Shown here: piece by piece, positions 17,837 through 26,718 of the stretch
Layout: every line of letters starts with the position of its first letter
Position numbering within the stretch: the first letter of the stretch is position 1
DNA from: Phyllobacteriaceae bacterium UBA1940
GTDB lineage: Bacteria > Pseudomonadota > Alphaproteobacteria > Rhizobiales > Rhizobiaceae
Assembly: GCA_002336975.1 (NCBI GenBank)
Contig: DDFA01000099.1
Location: 2,393 to 66,392, forward strand
Length of the DNA stretch: 64,000 nt
Reading direction: 5' to 3'
Made by a program: the position numbers and the translations under genes
The notes under the pieces: generated by a model
Databases searched by the model: none
Told to the model about the DNA's origin: nothing
The model's input: the letters and a program-made list of their open reading frames with translations, nothing else

Positions 17837-18730
17837 ATGTGGGCAGGCGTTTTCCCGGCGGTCACCACCAAATTCACCAAGGACGACAAGCTCGACCATG
17901 CCGAGATGGAACGCTGTTTCGCGCTCCAGATGGACGCCGGCTGCGACGGCATCATCGTCGCCGGCTCGCTTGGCGAGGGGCCGATGCTGTCGCATGACGA
18001 AAAGCTTGACGTCTTCCAGACCGCCCGCAAGGTCGCCGGCAAGAAGCCGGTCCTGCTCACCATCAACGAGGCTGGCACCCGCGAGGCGGTGGCGCTGGCC
18101 AAGCGCGCCGCCAAGGCCGGCGCCGACGGGCTGATGGTGGTGCCGTCGCCGATCTATCACACCAACCCCGAGGAAACCGTCGCTGCGCTGTCGGCGGTGG
18201 CGAAGGGCGGCGACCTGCCGGTAATGATCTATTCCAACCGTCTCGCCTACCGCGTCGACGTCACGATCCCGATCATGGACAAACTGGCGAAGGACGACCG
18301 TTTTGTCGCGGTCAAGGAATCGTCTGACGACATCCGCCGCTCGATCGACATCGTCAACGCCTTCGGCGACCGCTTCGACCTCTTCACCGGCGTCGACAAT
18401 CTGGCGTTCGAGGCGTTGTCGGTCGGCGCCATCGGCTGGGTCGCCGGCCTGGTCACCGCCTTCCCGAAGGAGACGGTGGCGATCTACCGGCTGATGAAGG
18501 CCGGCCGCCGCGACGAGGCGCTGGCCATCTACAAATGGTTCCGCCCGCTGCTCGACCTCGACGTCTCGACCTATCTCGTCCAGAACATCAAGCTGGCCGA
18601 AGTCCACGCCATCGGCACCAACGACCGGGTGCGCGGCCCCCGCAAGCCTTTGTCGGGCGCCCGCCGCAAGGAGGTCGAGAAGGTGATTGCAGACGCGCTC
18701 GCTGTGCGGCCGAAACTGCCGAAGGTCTGA
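17837..18730 (+). CDS. Dihydrodipicolinate synthase/N-acetylneuraminate lyase family protein
   Basis: This 297-residue TIM-barrel class I aldolase or dehydratase has the Schiff-base lysine in FVAVKESS (Lys160) and the conserved Tyr132. The canonical GTTGE phosphate/carboxylate loop reads GSLGE (43-47), arguing against a true DapA and for a catabolic keto-acid lyase or dehydratase. AAGGAGAGAG precedes the ATG. The divergent GntR gene and the operators support an inducible catabolic role; the substrate is not determined. Confidence 0.8.
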   Translation: MWAGVFPAVTTKFTKDDKLDHAEMERCFALQMDAGCDGIIVAGSLGEGPMLSHDEKLDVFQTARKVAGKKPVLLTINEAGTREAVALAKRAAKAGADGLMVVPSPIYHTNPEETVAALSAVAKGGDLPVMIYSNRLAYRVDVTIPIMDKLAKDDRFVAVKESSDDIRRSIDIVNAFGDRFDLFTGVDNLAFEALSVGAIGWVAGLVTAFPKETVAIYRLMKAGRRDEALAIYKWFRPLLDLDVSTYLVQNIKLAEVHAIGTNDRVRGPRKPLSGARRKEVEKVIADALAVRPKLPKV

Positions 18731-18761
18731 CCCCGGCCGCCCCTCGATGCAGCGCGCCGAT

Positions 18762-18803
18762 CCTCTCCCCTCACGAAGTGGGGGAGAGGTGGCCCGAAGG
18801 GCC
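18762..18803. repeat. REP-like double hairpin
   Basis: A hairpin CCTCTCCCC/GGGGAGAGG (18762-18789) is followed directly by GGCCC-GAA-GGGCC (18791-18803). The same two-hairpin plan, with a GAA loop in the second, occurs at 32497-32530. It lies between two same-direction genes. Confidence 0.6.
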
Positions 18804-18912
18804 GGAGAGGAGGGGCAGGCGGCAACCGATCCCGATCCTCCTCCCCGCGCCAATACGACACCACCCCAAACACAGGCTTCCGCTCCGGCCGCTCCGACGC
18901 TAGAAGCCGGGC

Positions 18913-19632
18913 ATGAACCGTTTCGCCCCGCTCCTCTCCTGGCTCGCCTTCCCGGTCTATGTCTGGCAGGGGCTGGCGGTGCGCCGCCGCACCGAGCGCA
19001 TGCTGCCGGCCAGCGGTCCCGTCCGCCACCGCATCGACGGCGCAGGGCCCGGGATCAGGCTGCTGGCGCTGGGCGATTCCTCCGTCGCCTCCGTCGGCAT
19101 CGAGGAATCGCAGCACGGCGTCGCCGCGTCGCTGGCCAGGCTCTTGAACGAGCGCACCGGCCGCGCCGTGATGTGGCGCGCCGCAGGTTTCAGTTCCGCC
19201 ACCTCCGGCCAGATCCGCGACCATGTCCTGCCCAATCTGGACAGCGAGCAGTGGTCGCACATCCTGCTGGTGGTGGGCACGAACGACGCCAAGAATTTTC
19301 ATTCGGCGCGCCATTTCAAGCGCGAGTTCGGCGGCCTGCTCTACGCGCTGCGCGCCAAATGGCCCGAGGCGCGGGTGGTCTGGTCGCCGATCGTCGACAT
19401 GTCGCGCATGCCGGCGTTGCCCGACATGCTCGGCCGGATTCTCGAAATCCGCGCCCAGACCCTCAACGCCAGGGGCGAGGCGCTGTGTTTCGAGCGCGGC
19501 GCGGTGCCCGCCTCGCGCCTGCCGATCCTCGATCCCCAGGCCGGATTTTCGACCGACGGTTTCCACGCCTCGCGGATCGGCTACGCCGCCTGGGCCGAAC
19601 ACCTGCTGCCAGTGGTTCTGGGCGACGAGTGA
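18913..19632 (+). CDS. SGNH/GDSL-type esterase or lipase
   Basis: This 239-residue hydrolase has block I ALGDSSVAS with the nucleophilic Ser, block III VVGTNDAK and a C-terminal DGFHAS carrying the Asp-His pair. The family cleaves esters on lipids or carbohydrates. The N-terminal hydrophobic stretch (LSWLAFPVYVWQGLAV) could be a membrane anchor. It is not obviously cotranscribed with its neighbours and its substrate is unknown. Confidence 0.78.
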   Translation: MNRFAPLLSWLAFPVYVWQGLAVRRRTERMLPASGPVRHRIDGAGPGIRLLALGDSSVASVGIEESQHGVAASLARLLNERTGRAVMWRAAGFSSATSGQIRDHVLPNLDSEQWSHILLVVGTNDAKNFHSARHFKREFGGLLYALRAKWPEARVVWSPIVDMSRMPALPDMLGRILEIRAQTLNARGEALCFERGAVPASRLPILDPQAGFSTDGFHASRIGYAAWAEHLLPVVLGDE

Positions 19633-19760
19633 GCGGTTGGTGCGGCGGACCCAGCAATCCAACGCCGTGACCATCGGGATTGATGGCCGTGCTGCGCCGG
19701 ACGTCAATGCCGGAGTTCAAACGCCGGCCGGGCGCCTTGGCGCGTCTGGAGCGCGACGCT

Positions 19761-19919
19761 TTAGCCGTGGCCCAGCACCACGGTTGCGCCCATCGCCGCC
19801 AGCGCAAACACCGCGATCTTCCACACGTCGCGGCGCGCTTTCAGCCCCGGCAGGCCGAGCGGACGGATCAGGTGCAGCGCCATCATGGCGAGGATAAGCA
19901 GCGCGAGGGCTTTCGACAT
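19761..19919 (-). CDS. Small hypothetical membrane protein (52 aa)
   Basis: A short reading frame starts MSKALALLILAMM and carries two hydrophobic segments (about 3-19 and 33-50) separated by a basic loop (LKARRDVWK). An AAGGGA lies upstream. It is divergent from prpE and converges on the SGNH gene. The length and clean two-helix pattern suggest a real small membrane protein, but I recognise no family. Confidence 0.55.
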   Translation of the reverse strand: MSKALALLILAMMALHLIRPLGLPGLKARRDVWKIAVFALAAMGATVVLGHG

Positions 19920-20032
19920 CCGTCCCTTTGACCAGCGCCGTCGTCCGATGTCCAGCGGCGGACCCCAACCATAGTCATGTGGACTGCGACGCGACCGGTC
20001 CGGTATGAAGGGACAGGCTTGTGGAGGACAGG

Positions 20033-21931
20033 ATGACGTCGACATATCACGAAGTTTACCGGGCCTGGCAGACCGATCCGGAAAGCTTCTGGCGCGAGGC
20101 GGCGAAGGAGATCGACTGGTTCACGCCGCCCAAACGGATCTTCGACCCCGAGGCCGGCGTCTACGGCCGCTGGTTTCCCGACGCGGTGGCCAATATGTGC
20201 CACAACGCCGTCGACCGCCATGTCGCAGCCGGGCGCGCCGGCCAGTTGGCGCTGATCCATGACAGCGCCATCACCGGCACGAAAAAATCCTTCACCTACG
20301 CGCAGCTTCTCGACGAGGTCAGCGCCCTCGCCGCGGTGCTCGCCGACAAGGGCGTCGGCAAGGGCGACCGCGTCATCCTCTACATGCCGATGGTGCCGGA
20401 GGCCGTGTTCGCCATGCTCGCCTGCGCCCGCATCGGCGCGGTCCATTCGGTGGTGTTCGGCGGCTTTGCGGCGCGCGAACTCGCCACCCGCATCGACGAT
20501 TCGACGCCCAAGACGATCATCGCCGCCTCCTGCGGCGTCGAGCCCGGCCGCATCGTCGCCTACAAGCCGCTGCTCGACGGCGCCATCGACATGGCCGCCC
20601 ACAAGCCGGAGTTCTGCCTGGTGCTGCAGCGGCCGGAACTCGCCGCCGACATGACCGCCGGCCGTGACTTCGATTTCCTGACGCTGGTCGACGCCGCGCG
20701 CGGCCGAAAGGTCTCGTGCGAGCCAGTGCTGGCGACCGATCCGCTCTACGTGCTCTACACCTCGGGCACCACCGGCCAGCCCAAGGGCGTGGTGCGCGAC
20801 ACCGGCGGCCACATGGTGGCGCTGAAATGGTCGATGTGGAACCAGTTCGGCGTCAGGCCGGGAGAAACCTTCTGGGCCGCGTCCGACGTCGGCTGGGTGG
20901 TCGGCCACTCCTACATCGTCTACGCGCCGCTGCTGCACGGCTGCACCACCATCCTGTTCGAGGGCAAGCCGGTCGGCACGCCCGACGCCGGCACCTTCTG
21001 GCGGGTGATCGCCGAACACGGCGTCGTCTCGCTGTTCACCGCGCCGACCGCGTTTCGCGCCATCAAGGGCCAGGACCCGGACGGCGAATTCATCGGCAAA
21101 TACGATTTGTCGAAATTCCGCACTTTGTTCCTCGCCGGCGAGCGCGGCGACCCGCCGACCATCGTCTGGGCGCAGGACAAATTGGGCGTGCCGGTGATCG
21201 ACCATTGGTGGCAGACCGAGACCGGCTCGCCGATCAGCAACAATCCGGTCGGGCTCGGCCTGCTGCCGGTCAAGCTCGGTTCGCCGGGTGTGGCGATGCC
21301 GGGCTACGCTATGGAGGTGCTCGACGACGCCGGCCATCCGGTTCCGCCCGGCAAGCTCGGCAATGTCGTGGTCAAGCTGCCGCTGCCGCCCGGATGTCTG
21401 CCGACGCTGTGGAACGCCGACCAGCGGTTCTTCGACGCCTATCTGGCGGAATTCCCCGGCTACTACAAAACCGCCGACGCCGGCTATCTCGACGACGACG
21501 GCTACCTGTTCATCATGGCCCGCACCGACGACATCATCAACGTCGCCGGCCACCGCCTGTCGACCGGCGCGATGGAAGAGGTGATCGCCGGCCATCCCAA
21601 CGTCGCCGAATGCGCGGTCATCGGCGTCGCCGACGAGATGAAGGGGCAATTGCCGGTCGGCTTCGTCGTCCTGTCGGCGGGAACCAACCGCGAAACGACG
21701 GTGGTCGAAAAGGAAGTGGTGGCTCTGGTACGCGACAGGATCGGCCCGGTCGCAGCCTTCCACACCGCCATCGCGGTCAAACGCCTGCCCAAGACCCGGT
21801 CGGGAAAGATCCTGCGCGGCACGATGCAGAAGATCGCCGACAGGGAGAAATGGACCATGCCGGCGACCATCGACGACCCGACGATCCTCGACGAGATCGC
21901 CATGGCGATGAAGGCGAAAGGGCTCGGCTAG
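20033..21931 (+). CDS. prpE: Propionyl-CoA synthetase
   Basis: This 632-residue AMP-forming acyl-CoA ligase activates propionate to propionyl-CoA. It shows the AMP-binding P-loop YTSGTTGQPKG, the W(Q)TETGSP motif, the hinge/A8 region (YLDDDGYLFIMARTDDIINVAGHRLSTG) and the acetylatable C-terminal lysine in RSGKILRGTM. The ATG has GGAGG at 5-nt spacing, better than a GTG 12 bases earlier. Propionyl-CoA is also the product of mmsA about 5 kb upstream. Confidence 0.88.
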   Translation: MTSTYHEVYRAWQTDPESFWREAAKEIDWFTPPKRIFDPEAGVYGRWFPDAVANMCHNAVDRHVAAGRAGQLALIHDSAITGTKKSFTYAQLLDEVSALAAVLADKGVGKGDRVILYMPMVPEAVFAMLACARIGAVHSVVFGGFAARELATRIDDSTPKTIIAASCGVEPGRIVAYKPLLDGAIDMAAHKPEFCLVLQRPELAADMTAGRDFDFLTLVDAARGRKVSCEPVLATDPLYVLYTSGTTGQPKGVVRDTGGHMVALKWSMWNQFGVRPGETFWAASDVGWVVGHSYIVYAPLLHGCTTILFEGKPVGTPDAGTFWRVIAEHGVVSLFTAPTAFRAIKGQDPDGEFIGKYDLSKFRTLFLAGERGDPPTIVWAQDKLGVPVIDHWWQTETGSPISNNPVGLGLLPVKLGSPGVAMPGYAMEVLDDAGHPVPPGKLGNVVVKLPLPPGCLPTLWNADQRFFDAYLAEFPGYYKTADAGYLDDDGYLFIMARTDDIINVAGHRLSTGAMEEVIAGHPNVAECAVIGVADEMKGQLPVGFVVLSAGTNRETTVVEKEVVALVRDRIGPVAAFHTAIAVKRLPKTRSGKILRGTMQKIADREKWTMPATIDDPTILDEIAMAMKAKGLG

Positions 21932-22064
21932 GACGCATTTCGTTTTTGGCCTCGTCGCGACCGCTTGCGTTGTCCGGCGCGGCGACATAATGAGCGGCGC
22001 CCCGTTGCGACGCGCCGGACCGGAGGGGCTGATACCGGCGACACGAACAGGACGGGCAAGCCAG

Positions 22065-22421
22065 ATGGCCATCAGACACGTAACGTTCGGCGCGGCCGTC
22101 GCGTTGGCGCTCGCATCCGCCGGTTGCTCGTCGACCGCGCCCGCCGAATATGCGGGCTCCCTGCCGTCGCAAGATCCGAAGTGGAGCTCCGTCAAGTGCC
22201 GGCAAAAACGCGCCGACGCCGCGACCTACGAAACGAGGGAGAAGCCGGCGTCACTGGCGCTACTGGGTCTGGGTCCCTACGGCATGGGCATTCTCGCCGC
22301 GGCGCGGGAGCACCAGGCGAAGAAGCGGCGGGAGTTCATGCGTGACCTGCATCTCGTCTGCTCCAGCCAGCCGCTTCCGGCCGATCTGGCCGCCTCGACG
22401 CAGGGACAGCTCGCCGAATAA
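22065..22421 (+). CDS. Hypothetical lipoprotein
   Basis: This 118-residue protein has a lipoprotein signal peptide ending in LASAGC, followed by a mostly hydrophilic mature region with a Gly-rich hydrophobic stretch near its middle and two further cysteines. It follows prpE after 133 nt. No family is recognised; it is probably anchored to the periplasmic face of a membrane. Confidence 0.65.
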   Translation: MAIRHVTFGAAVALALASAGCSSTAPAEYAGSLPSQDPKWSSVKCRQKRADAATYETREKPASLALLGLGPYGMGILAAAREHQAKKRREFMRDLHLVCSSQPLPADLAASTQGQLAE

Positions 22422-22542
22422 TCGACGCTGGGCGCTGAATGTCGCGTTGCGCCTTGTAATCGACACAGTCGCATCCCATATGCGTCTCATGCGATGAGCG
22501 TCGCCGATCAGGCGGCTGCTGCGGGTGAGCATAAATCCCGCG

Positions 22543-22557
22543 TTAAGATCGTGTTAA
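22543..22557. promoter_or_regulatory. CtrA-type binding site
   Basis: TTAA (22543-22546), 7 nt, TTAA (22554-22557) followed by CC matches the alphaproteobacterial cell-cycle regulator CtrA full site TTAA-N7-TTAA. In GC-rich DNA such a match is unlikely by chance at any given place, but the regulated transcript is not certain. Confidence 0.55.
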
Positions 22558-22564
22558 CCATTAC

Positions 22565-22726
22565 GGTTCATGCTCAAAGGGTTGTGCCAGCACGGATGTA
22601 CTGCGGCGCAGCCCGAAGACGCTCAAGTGCGGACGGGTGTATGTAGCGGATCAAGAACCGCGAGAGCGCCTGGACCCCATGGGTTTCGCGAGCGGATGGA
22701 AGGTCGGAGTTCTGCTCCGGCCTTTT
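22565..22726 (+). ncRNA. Candidate small RNA downstream of the CtrA box
   Basis: A CtrA-type site is followed by about 150 nt without a credible reading frame and then a plus-strand hairpin with TTTT, the layout of an independent small transcript. I recognise no known RNA family, and the 5' end is a guess. Confidence 0.25.
22702..22726 (+). terminator. Intrinsic terminator-like hairpin
   Basis: The stem GGTCGGAG/CTCCGGCC (8 bp, one G-T pair) with a 5-nt loop is followed by TTTT and a second T-rich stretch. It would end a plus-strand transcript in the gene-free gap. Confidence 0.5.
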
Positions 22727-22750
22727 GTCGTTTTGGATCTTGATGAAGTT

Positions 22751-22771
22751 CCAAAGCGCGTTGCGCTTTGG
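22751..22771 (-). terminator. Hairpin downstream of the minus-strand gene ending at 22785
   Basis: A perfect 9-bp palindrome, CCAAAGCGC/GCGCTTTGG with a 3-nt loop, lies 13 nt after the stop of the minus-strand gene. There is no strong T-run, so it may act as a weak terminator or mRNA 3' end. Confidence 0.4.
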
Positions 22772-22784
22772 CGACTGGCGAGCG

Positions 22785-23300
22785 TCAGTGCCCGGCCTTG
22801 GCCGGCTGACTGTCGCTCGCAACACCGCTGGCCGCCCGATATTCGGCGCGTTCGATCTCCCATTCCAGCCGGCCGCAGGAATCTTTGGTGATCGTGCCCA
22901 GGCGGCGGTTCGCCGCCTGCCAGGAATTGTTCACCAGCACGCCGTCTAACTGGGCTTCCGCCTCGGAGGCGGCCTGCAGCGCCGCGACCTTCATCGGCCC
23001 GCACACCGGCTTCAGCAGCACCGCCAGCGCCAGCGAATAGGTCGCCGACGTTTCGGCGGCGGCCTCTGCGGCCAGCTTTGCCGCCTTGGCGGCGGCGACG
23101 GCCCTGGCGTGCTCTTCCTCCGGGCTGATCGTCACCGGCGGCTGCGCCAGGAACATCGCCCAGGCGCCGTAGCCGCTTCCGGCCAGCGCGATCGGAACCG
23201 TGGCGAAAATGGCGAGCTTGAGCTTGGAGCGTTTTTTGGCCGGCGTGTCGCCGGCCTCAACGGTGGCCGCCGGCGCGGCTTTCTGCTTCTTCCTGAACAT
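22785..23300 (-). CDS. Hypothetical membrane-anchored protein
   Basis: This 171-residue protein has a lysine-rich cytoplasmic N-terminus (MFRKKQK... KKRSKLK), one membrane helix at about residues 28-50 and an Ala/Glu-rich periplasmic region likely to form a coiled coil (about 60-90), then a segment with two cysteines. No family is recognised. It is a single-gene unit with its own downstream hairpin. Confidence 0.65.
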   Translation of the reverse strand: MFRKKQKAAPAATVEAGDTPAKKRSKLKLAIFATVPIALAGSGYGAWAMFLAQPPVTISPEEEHARAVAAAKAAKLAAEAAAETSATYSLALAVLLKPVCGPMKVAALQAASEAEAQLDGVLVNNSWQAANRRLGTITKDSCGRLEWEIERAEYRAASGVASDSQPAKAGH

Positions 23301-23358
23301 GTCGTCGCGTTTAGCAGACGGCTGTTAAACCCCGGTAAGAACGAAGCTTCAAATTGTC

Positions 23359-24363
23359 TCAGTCTTGGCTGGACGACCGCGCCGTCTCGATGACGATCGA
23401 GGTCATCAGTCGGTGCAACTCGTCGCGATAGCCGTCTCGGGTCGACGCCGTCTCCTGCGACGTCATCACCACCGTCAGGCCGAGATCGGGCGTGATGTAG
23501 AGCATCTGTCCGCCGAACCCCCAGGCGTAGTAGGTCCGGTGGCCCTCAATGTCGCGGATGAACCAGTTGTATCCGTATCGATCGCCGGAAAAGACTGACC
23601 GCGTCCGCGGCGTCCAGGACTGGTCGATCCAGTCTTCCGAAATGATCCGCCGGCCGTTCGCCACGCCGCGGTTGCGATAGAGCTCGCCAAACGCCAGCAG
23701 CGAGCGCGGCGTCATCGCCATCTGGTTGCCGCCGAGATAGTTGCCTTGCGGATCCTGCTCCCACGACGCGATCTTGAAACCCTCGACCCCGCCCAGCCAG
23801 TCATTGGCGAGGTCGAGGGTGGAGCGGCCGGTGACGCGGGTCAGGATCGTCGACAGCAGATGCGTGGAGGCGGTGGAATAGAGCATGCCGCCGCCGGGCT
23901 CGCCGTCAAACGGCGCGGCGAGCGCGGCGCGCACCCAGTTGCGGCTCCCCACCCACTCGCCGTAGCTCGGCCCGCTCATCCGGCCAAGCCCCGCCTGCAT
24001 CGACAGAAGATTGCCGATGGTGATCTTGTTGATGCGCGGATCGACGTCTGCCGGCAGGTCTCGCGCGAAGAAGCCGGCAATGTGCTGGTTCGGCCCCTCC
24101 AGCACGCCCTTGTCGATGGCGATGCCCACCAGCGCCGACACCACCGATTTCGACGCCGACTTGATGTTGCGCGGACTGCGGGTCGAATGCCCCGAAAAAC
24201 CCTGCTCCACCAGCACCTTGCCGTTGCGCGCGACGATCAGCGTCTCCAGCCGCCCCAGCAGCCTCGCCTGCTCGACAAAACCGGTGAAGACCGGCTCTCT
24301 GGTCTGCGCCGTCGCCACCGGCGCAATCGCCGCGATCATCGCCGCAAGGATCAGTCGTTTCAT
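23359..24363 (-). CDS. Secreted serine hydrolase (class C beta-lactamase/6-aminohexanoate-dimer hydrolase type)
   Basis: This 334-residue exported hydrolase starts at a signal peptide MKRLILAAMIAAIAPVATA. The active-site SxxK is visible in KSASKSV, a YxN-like YGYN lies mid-protein and a GFGGQ motif near the C-terminus matches the third box of this family. Such enzymes hydrolyse amide or ester bonds; the substrate is unknown. An alternative ATG at 24399 would put 12 residues before the signal peptide and is less likely. Confidence 0.75.
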   Translation of the reverse strand: MKRLILAAMIAAIAPVATAQTREPVFTGFVEQARLLGRLETLIVARNGKVLVEQGFSGHSTRSPRNIKSASKSVVSALVGIAIDKGVLEGPNQHIAGFFARDLPADVDPRINKITIGNLLSMQAGLGRMSGPSYGEWVGSRNWVRAALAAPFDGEPGGGMLYSTASTHLLSTILTRVTGRSTLDLANDWLGGVEGFKIASWEQDPQGNYLGGNQMAMTPRSLLAFGELYRNRGVANGRRIISEDWIDQSWTPRTRSVFSGDRYGYNWFIRDIEGHRTYYAWGFGGQMLYITPDLGLTVVMTSQETASTRDGYRDELHRLMTSIVIETARSSSQD

Positions 24364-24417
24364 GGAGCGAAAACTAATGCCTGACGCGGCGCTTGTCATG
24401 CCGGCCGGCGGCGACCG

Positions 24418-25119
24418 TCATCGCCGCCCGCGGCGGCGGACCCGGTCGTGGCCGAGGCCGGTCTCGTCGAGAAGCCCCTGGCGCTTGGCATGGTAATAAT
24501 AGCCCGACTGGTAGAGCCGGTCGGCATAGGCTTCGTCGCCGCCCGCCACCAGCCACGCGCCGCGCAGGTAGCGCACGCCGTAGATCAGGTTCGTTTCGGC
24601 GTCGAACAGCCCTTGCGGCGAGCCGCGATAACCCATGCCGCGCGCGGTCTGGTGCTTGATCTGCATCAGGCCCCAATGGCCGTTGTTGAAGGCGCGCGGA
24701 TTGAACGTGCTTTCGCGCTTGACCACCTTGCGCACGAATTCTTCGCGCAGCCCGTAGTGGGCGGCGTATTTTGCGATCAGCGCGTCGACGCCTACGCCGC
24801 TCGACAGCGGCGGCAGCGGCGCGAACGCCGCCACCTTTACCTCCGGCGCGGCCTGCTCGACTGGCGCGGCCTGTTCGACAGGCGCGGCCTGTTCGACAAG
24901 CGCTGTCGCGACCATCGGCGCGCCGCGGTCGCTCGCCGGCGCGGTCGCGGGCTGGAGCGTTTCCGGCCGGACCGGCGAGGCAGCGAAGCTCGCCGCGGCG
25001 GCGTCGAGGTCGGCGACGTTGAGCACGCCGTTTTGTCCGGCTGCAACGCAACCGGCCAGGCCAAGGCTGAGCACGACGGGAGCTAGGGATCGCAACGTCA
25101 GCAGTTTCTTGCTCCGCAA
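24418..25119 (-). CDS. Lytic transglycosylase lipoprotein (SLT domain)
   Basis: The C-terminal SLT domain has the catalytic Glu in KRESTFNPRAF and the GLMQI motif, so it probably cleaves peptidoglycan glycan strands. No ATG precedes it; the TTG chosen gives a classical lipoprotein leader ending LSLGLAGC, so it would be membrane-anchored. A linker contains three tandem VEQAAP repeats. It is about 233 residues. The TTG has only a weak ribosome site and the start is uncertain. Confidence 0.72.
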   Translation of the reverse strand: MRSKKLLTLRSLAPVVLSLGLAGCVAAGQNGVLNVADLDAAAASFAASPVRPETLQPATAPASDRGAPMVATALVEQAAPVEQAAPVEQAAPEVKVAAFAPLPPLSSGVGVDALIAKYAAHYGLREEFVRKVVKRESTFNPRAFNNGHWGLMQIKHQTARGMGYRGSPQGLFDAETNLIYGVRYLRGAWLVAGGDEAYADRLYQSGYYYHAKRQGLLDETGLGHDRVRRRGRR

Positions 25120-25304
25120 TTCTGGGCGCGTCCGATTGAAGCAACTTTCTGGCAGGATTGAGACAGGATGGGCCGCCTGCGTCCAACTTGCACGAAACGG
25201 GTGTCGCCGCCGCGACCGATGTTGCAGGGTGGCCGAAAGCAACGGACGCTGTGTTCTTCAAATGTTCCGCAACTTATGATACAAAGAGTGCTGGAGGATC
25301 GGAC

Positions 25305-25844
25305 ATGAGCAACCTGCGCTATCACCTGTTTGAAACCGCGCTCGGCGTCATCGCCATCGCCTGGCGCGGGACGGCGATCGTCCGGCTCTTGCTGCCGCAG
25401 TCCGACACCGCCGCGATGGCCCGCAAGATGGAGGCGCTCGGCGCAATACCGGGGGAGCCGGCGGGCCGCATCGCCGGGACCGTCGACATGGTGCGCCGCT
25501 ATGCCGATGGCCAGAACGTCGACTTTTCAGGCGTCGAGGTCGCCGCCGGTGAGGTCGGACCGATGCGTGATGCGATCTATGCGGCGCTGCGCCAGGTGGC
25601 GCATGGCGAAACGCTGACCTATGGCGAACTGGCCGAGAGGGCCGGCTACAAGGGCATGGCGCGCGAGATCGGCGAGGCGATGGGCCGGAATCCGGTTCCG
25701 CTGATCGTTCCGTGCCATCGCATCGTGGCGGCCGGCGGCAGGATCGGCGGATTTTCAGCCCCCGGCGGCTCGGCCACCAAGCAAAAGATGCTGCGACTTG
25801 AAGGCGCGCTGACGCCACCCGCGCAGGCGGCATTCAGCTTTTAG
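25305..25844 (+). CDS. ogt: Methylated-DNA--protein-cysteine methyltransferase
   Basis: This 179-residue suicide repair protein transfers alkyl groups from O6-alkylguanine to its own cysteine. The acceptor motif is PCHR (VPCHRIV), preceded by the helix-turn-helix region (TYGELAERAGYKGMAREIGEAM) and followed by GGFSAPGG. GGAGG lies upstream of the ATG. It stands alone, divergent from the lytic transglycosylase gene. Confidence 0.88.
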   Translation: MSNLRYHLFETALGVIAIAWRGTAIVRLLLPQSDTAAMARKMEALGAIPGEPAGRIAGTVDMVRRYADGQNVDFSGVEVAAGEVGPMRDAIYAALRQVAHGETLTYGELAERAGYKGMAREIGEAMGRNPVPLIVPCHRIVAAGGRIGGFSAPGGSATKQKMLRLEGALTPPAQAAFSF

Positions 25845-25870
25845 CTCTGGATGGCGGTCGAGCCGGCGGG

Positions 25871-26170
25871 TCAGTCGAAAATATGCACCCGCGGCATGCA
25901 TTTCAGCACCCGGCAGCGATTGGTATCGGACGCCGGCACCACCTCGATCTTGGCGTATTCGTCGATGTCGCAATAGCCGCCATGCGCGACATAGCGGTCG
26001 TAGAGCGTCATGTTGGTGCGCTTGGATTTGTAGCGCAGGATCGCGGCGCCTTCGCTGCGCACCTTGTACTGCACCTCGTCGCACTGCATGCTGGTCGTAT
26101 TGTATCGGGAGATCGCGTGCGCCGGCAGCATGGTCGCTGCAAGCACGAGAGCACAAAGAACCGTTTTCAT
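25871..26170 (-). CDS. Hypothetical secreted protein (99 aa)
   Basis: The signal peptide MKTVLCALVLAATMLPAHA is followed by an 80-residue mature domain with four cysteines, suggesting disulfide bonds in the periplasm. GGAGG at 5-nt spacing supports the ATG. No family is recognised. It converges on ogt. Confidence 0.68.
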   Translation of the reverse strand: MKTVLCALVLAATMLPAHAISRYNTTSMQCDEVQYKVRSEGAAILRYKSKRTNMTLYDRYVAHGGYCDIDEYAKIEVVPASDTNRCRVLKCMPRVHIFD

Positions 26171-26431
26171 TGTCGCCTCCACCGTCGCGGCAGGGTCAAG
26201 CCGCCTGGCGACACTATAATAGTCCGTAGCGTGGCTAAAGCGAGGCGTCGCCGCCACGCCGTACCTTGCATTTTCGCCGCTTGGGTCGTATGAGAACCGC
26301 ATTGAAATTTCGGCCGAACGATCTTTAGGCCCGCTCATCCGCGAATGCCGACGACTTTCACCAAAATCTCGATGACTAACCCGTCCGCATTCCGCGGGCG
26401 CGATGACGTGTGACTAGGATAGGATACGCGA

Positions 26432-26641
26432 ATGGCGACTGGTACTGTTAAGTGGTTCAACACGACCAAGGGCTTCGGCTTCATTCAGCCGGACGCCGGC
26501 GGCCCGGATGTGTTCGTTCATATCTCGGCTGTCCAGCGGTCGGGCATGACCACGCTGAACGAAGGCCAGAAGATCAACTACGAGATCACCCAGGACCGCC
26601 GCACCGGCAAGTCCTCGGCTGACCAGCTCAGCGCGGCCTGA
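26432..26641 (+). CDS. cspA: Cold-shock domain protein
   Basis: This 69-residue single OB-fold RNA/ssDNA-binding protein has RNP1 KGFGFIQ and RNP2 VFVHI. It differs from the two other cold-shock proteins of the window in its C-terminus ([15 protein letters not shown]). The 261-nt upstream gap leaves room for the long 5' leader typical of cold-shock genes, and a strong intrinsic terminator follows. Confidence 0.9.
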   Translation: MATGTVKWFNTTKGFGFIQPDAGGPDVFVHISAVQRSGMTTLNEGQKINYEITQDRRTGKSSADQLSAA

Positions 26642-26684
26642 TCGGCGGCGCGGCCGGCGATCGCCGGCTGACATGCCTAAATGA

Positions 26685-26716
26685 GAAAGGCGGGGCAAAA
26701 CCCCGCCTTTCTTCTT
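26685..26716 (+). terminator. Intrinsic terminator of cspA
   Basis: The stem GAAAGGCGGGG/CCCCGCCTTTC is 11 bp with a 5-nt CAAAA loop, followed by TTCTT. It lies just before the end of the convergent nrsF gene and could serve both strands. Confidence 0.8.
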
Positions 26717-26718
26717 GG

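Larger units (their letters stand above)
22422..22784. other. 363-nt region without a protein gene
   Basis: The stretch holds a perfect CtrA-type box (22543-22557), an intrinsic-terminator-like hairpin with T-run on the plus strand (22702-22726) and a second hairpin serving the minus-strand gene (22751-22771). A short plus-strand frame from ATG 22571 has no ribosome site and atypical composition, so I do not call it a gene. Confidence 0.5.

Noticed and set aside
19883-22195. A 770-residue minus-strand open frame
   Set aside because: It is antisense to prpE and has the Arg/His/Asp-rich composition of a shadow frame.
22571-22743. A plus-strand short frame beginning MLKGLCQHG
   Set aside because: It has no ribosome site, its Cys/Arg/Pro composition is poor and it runs through a terminator hairpin.
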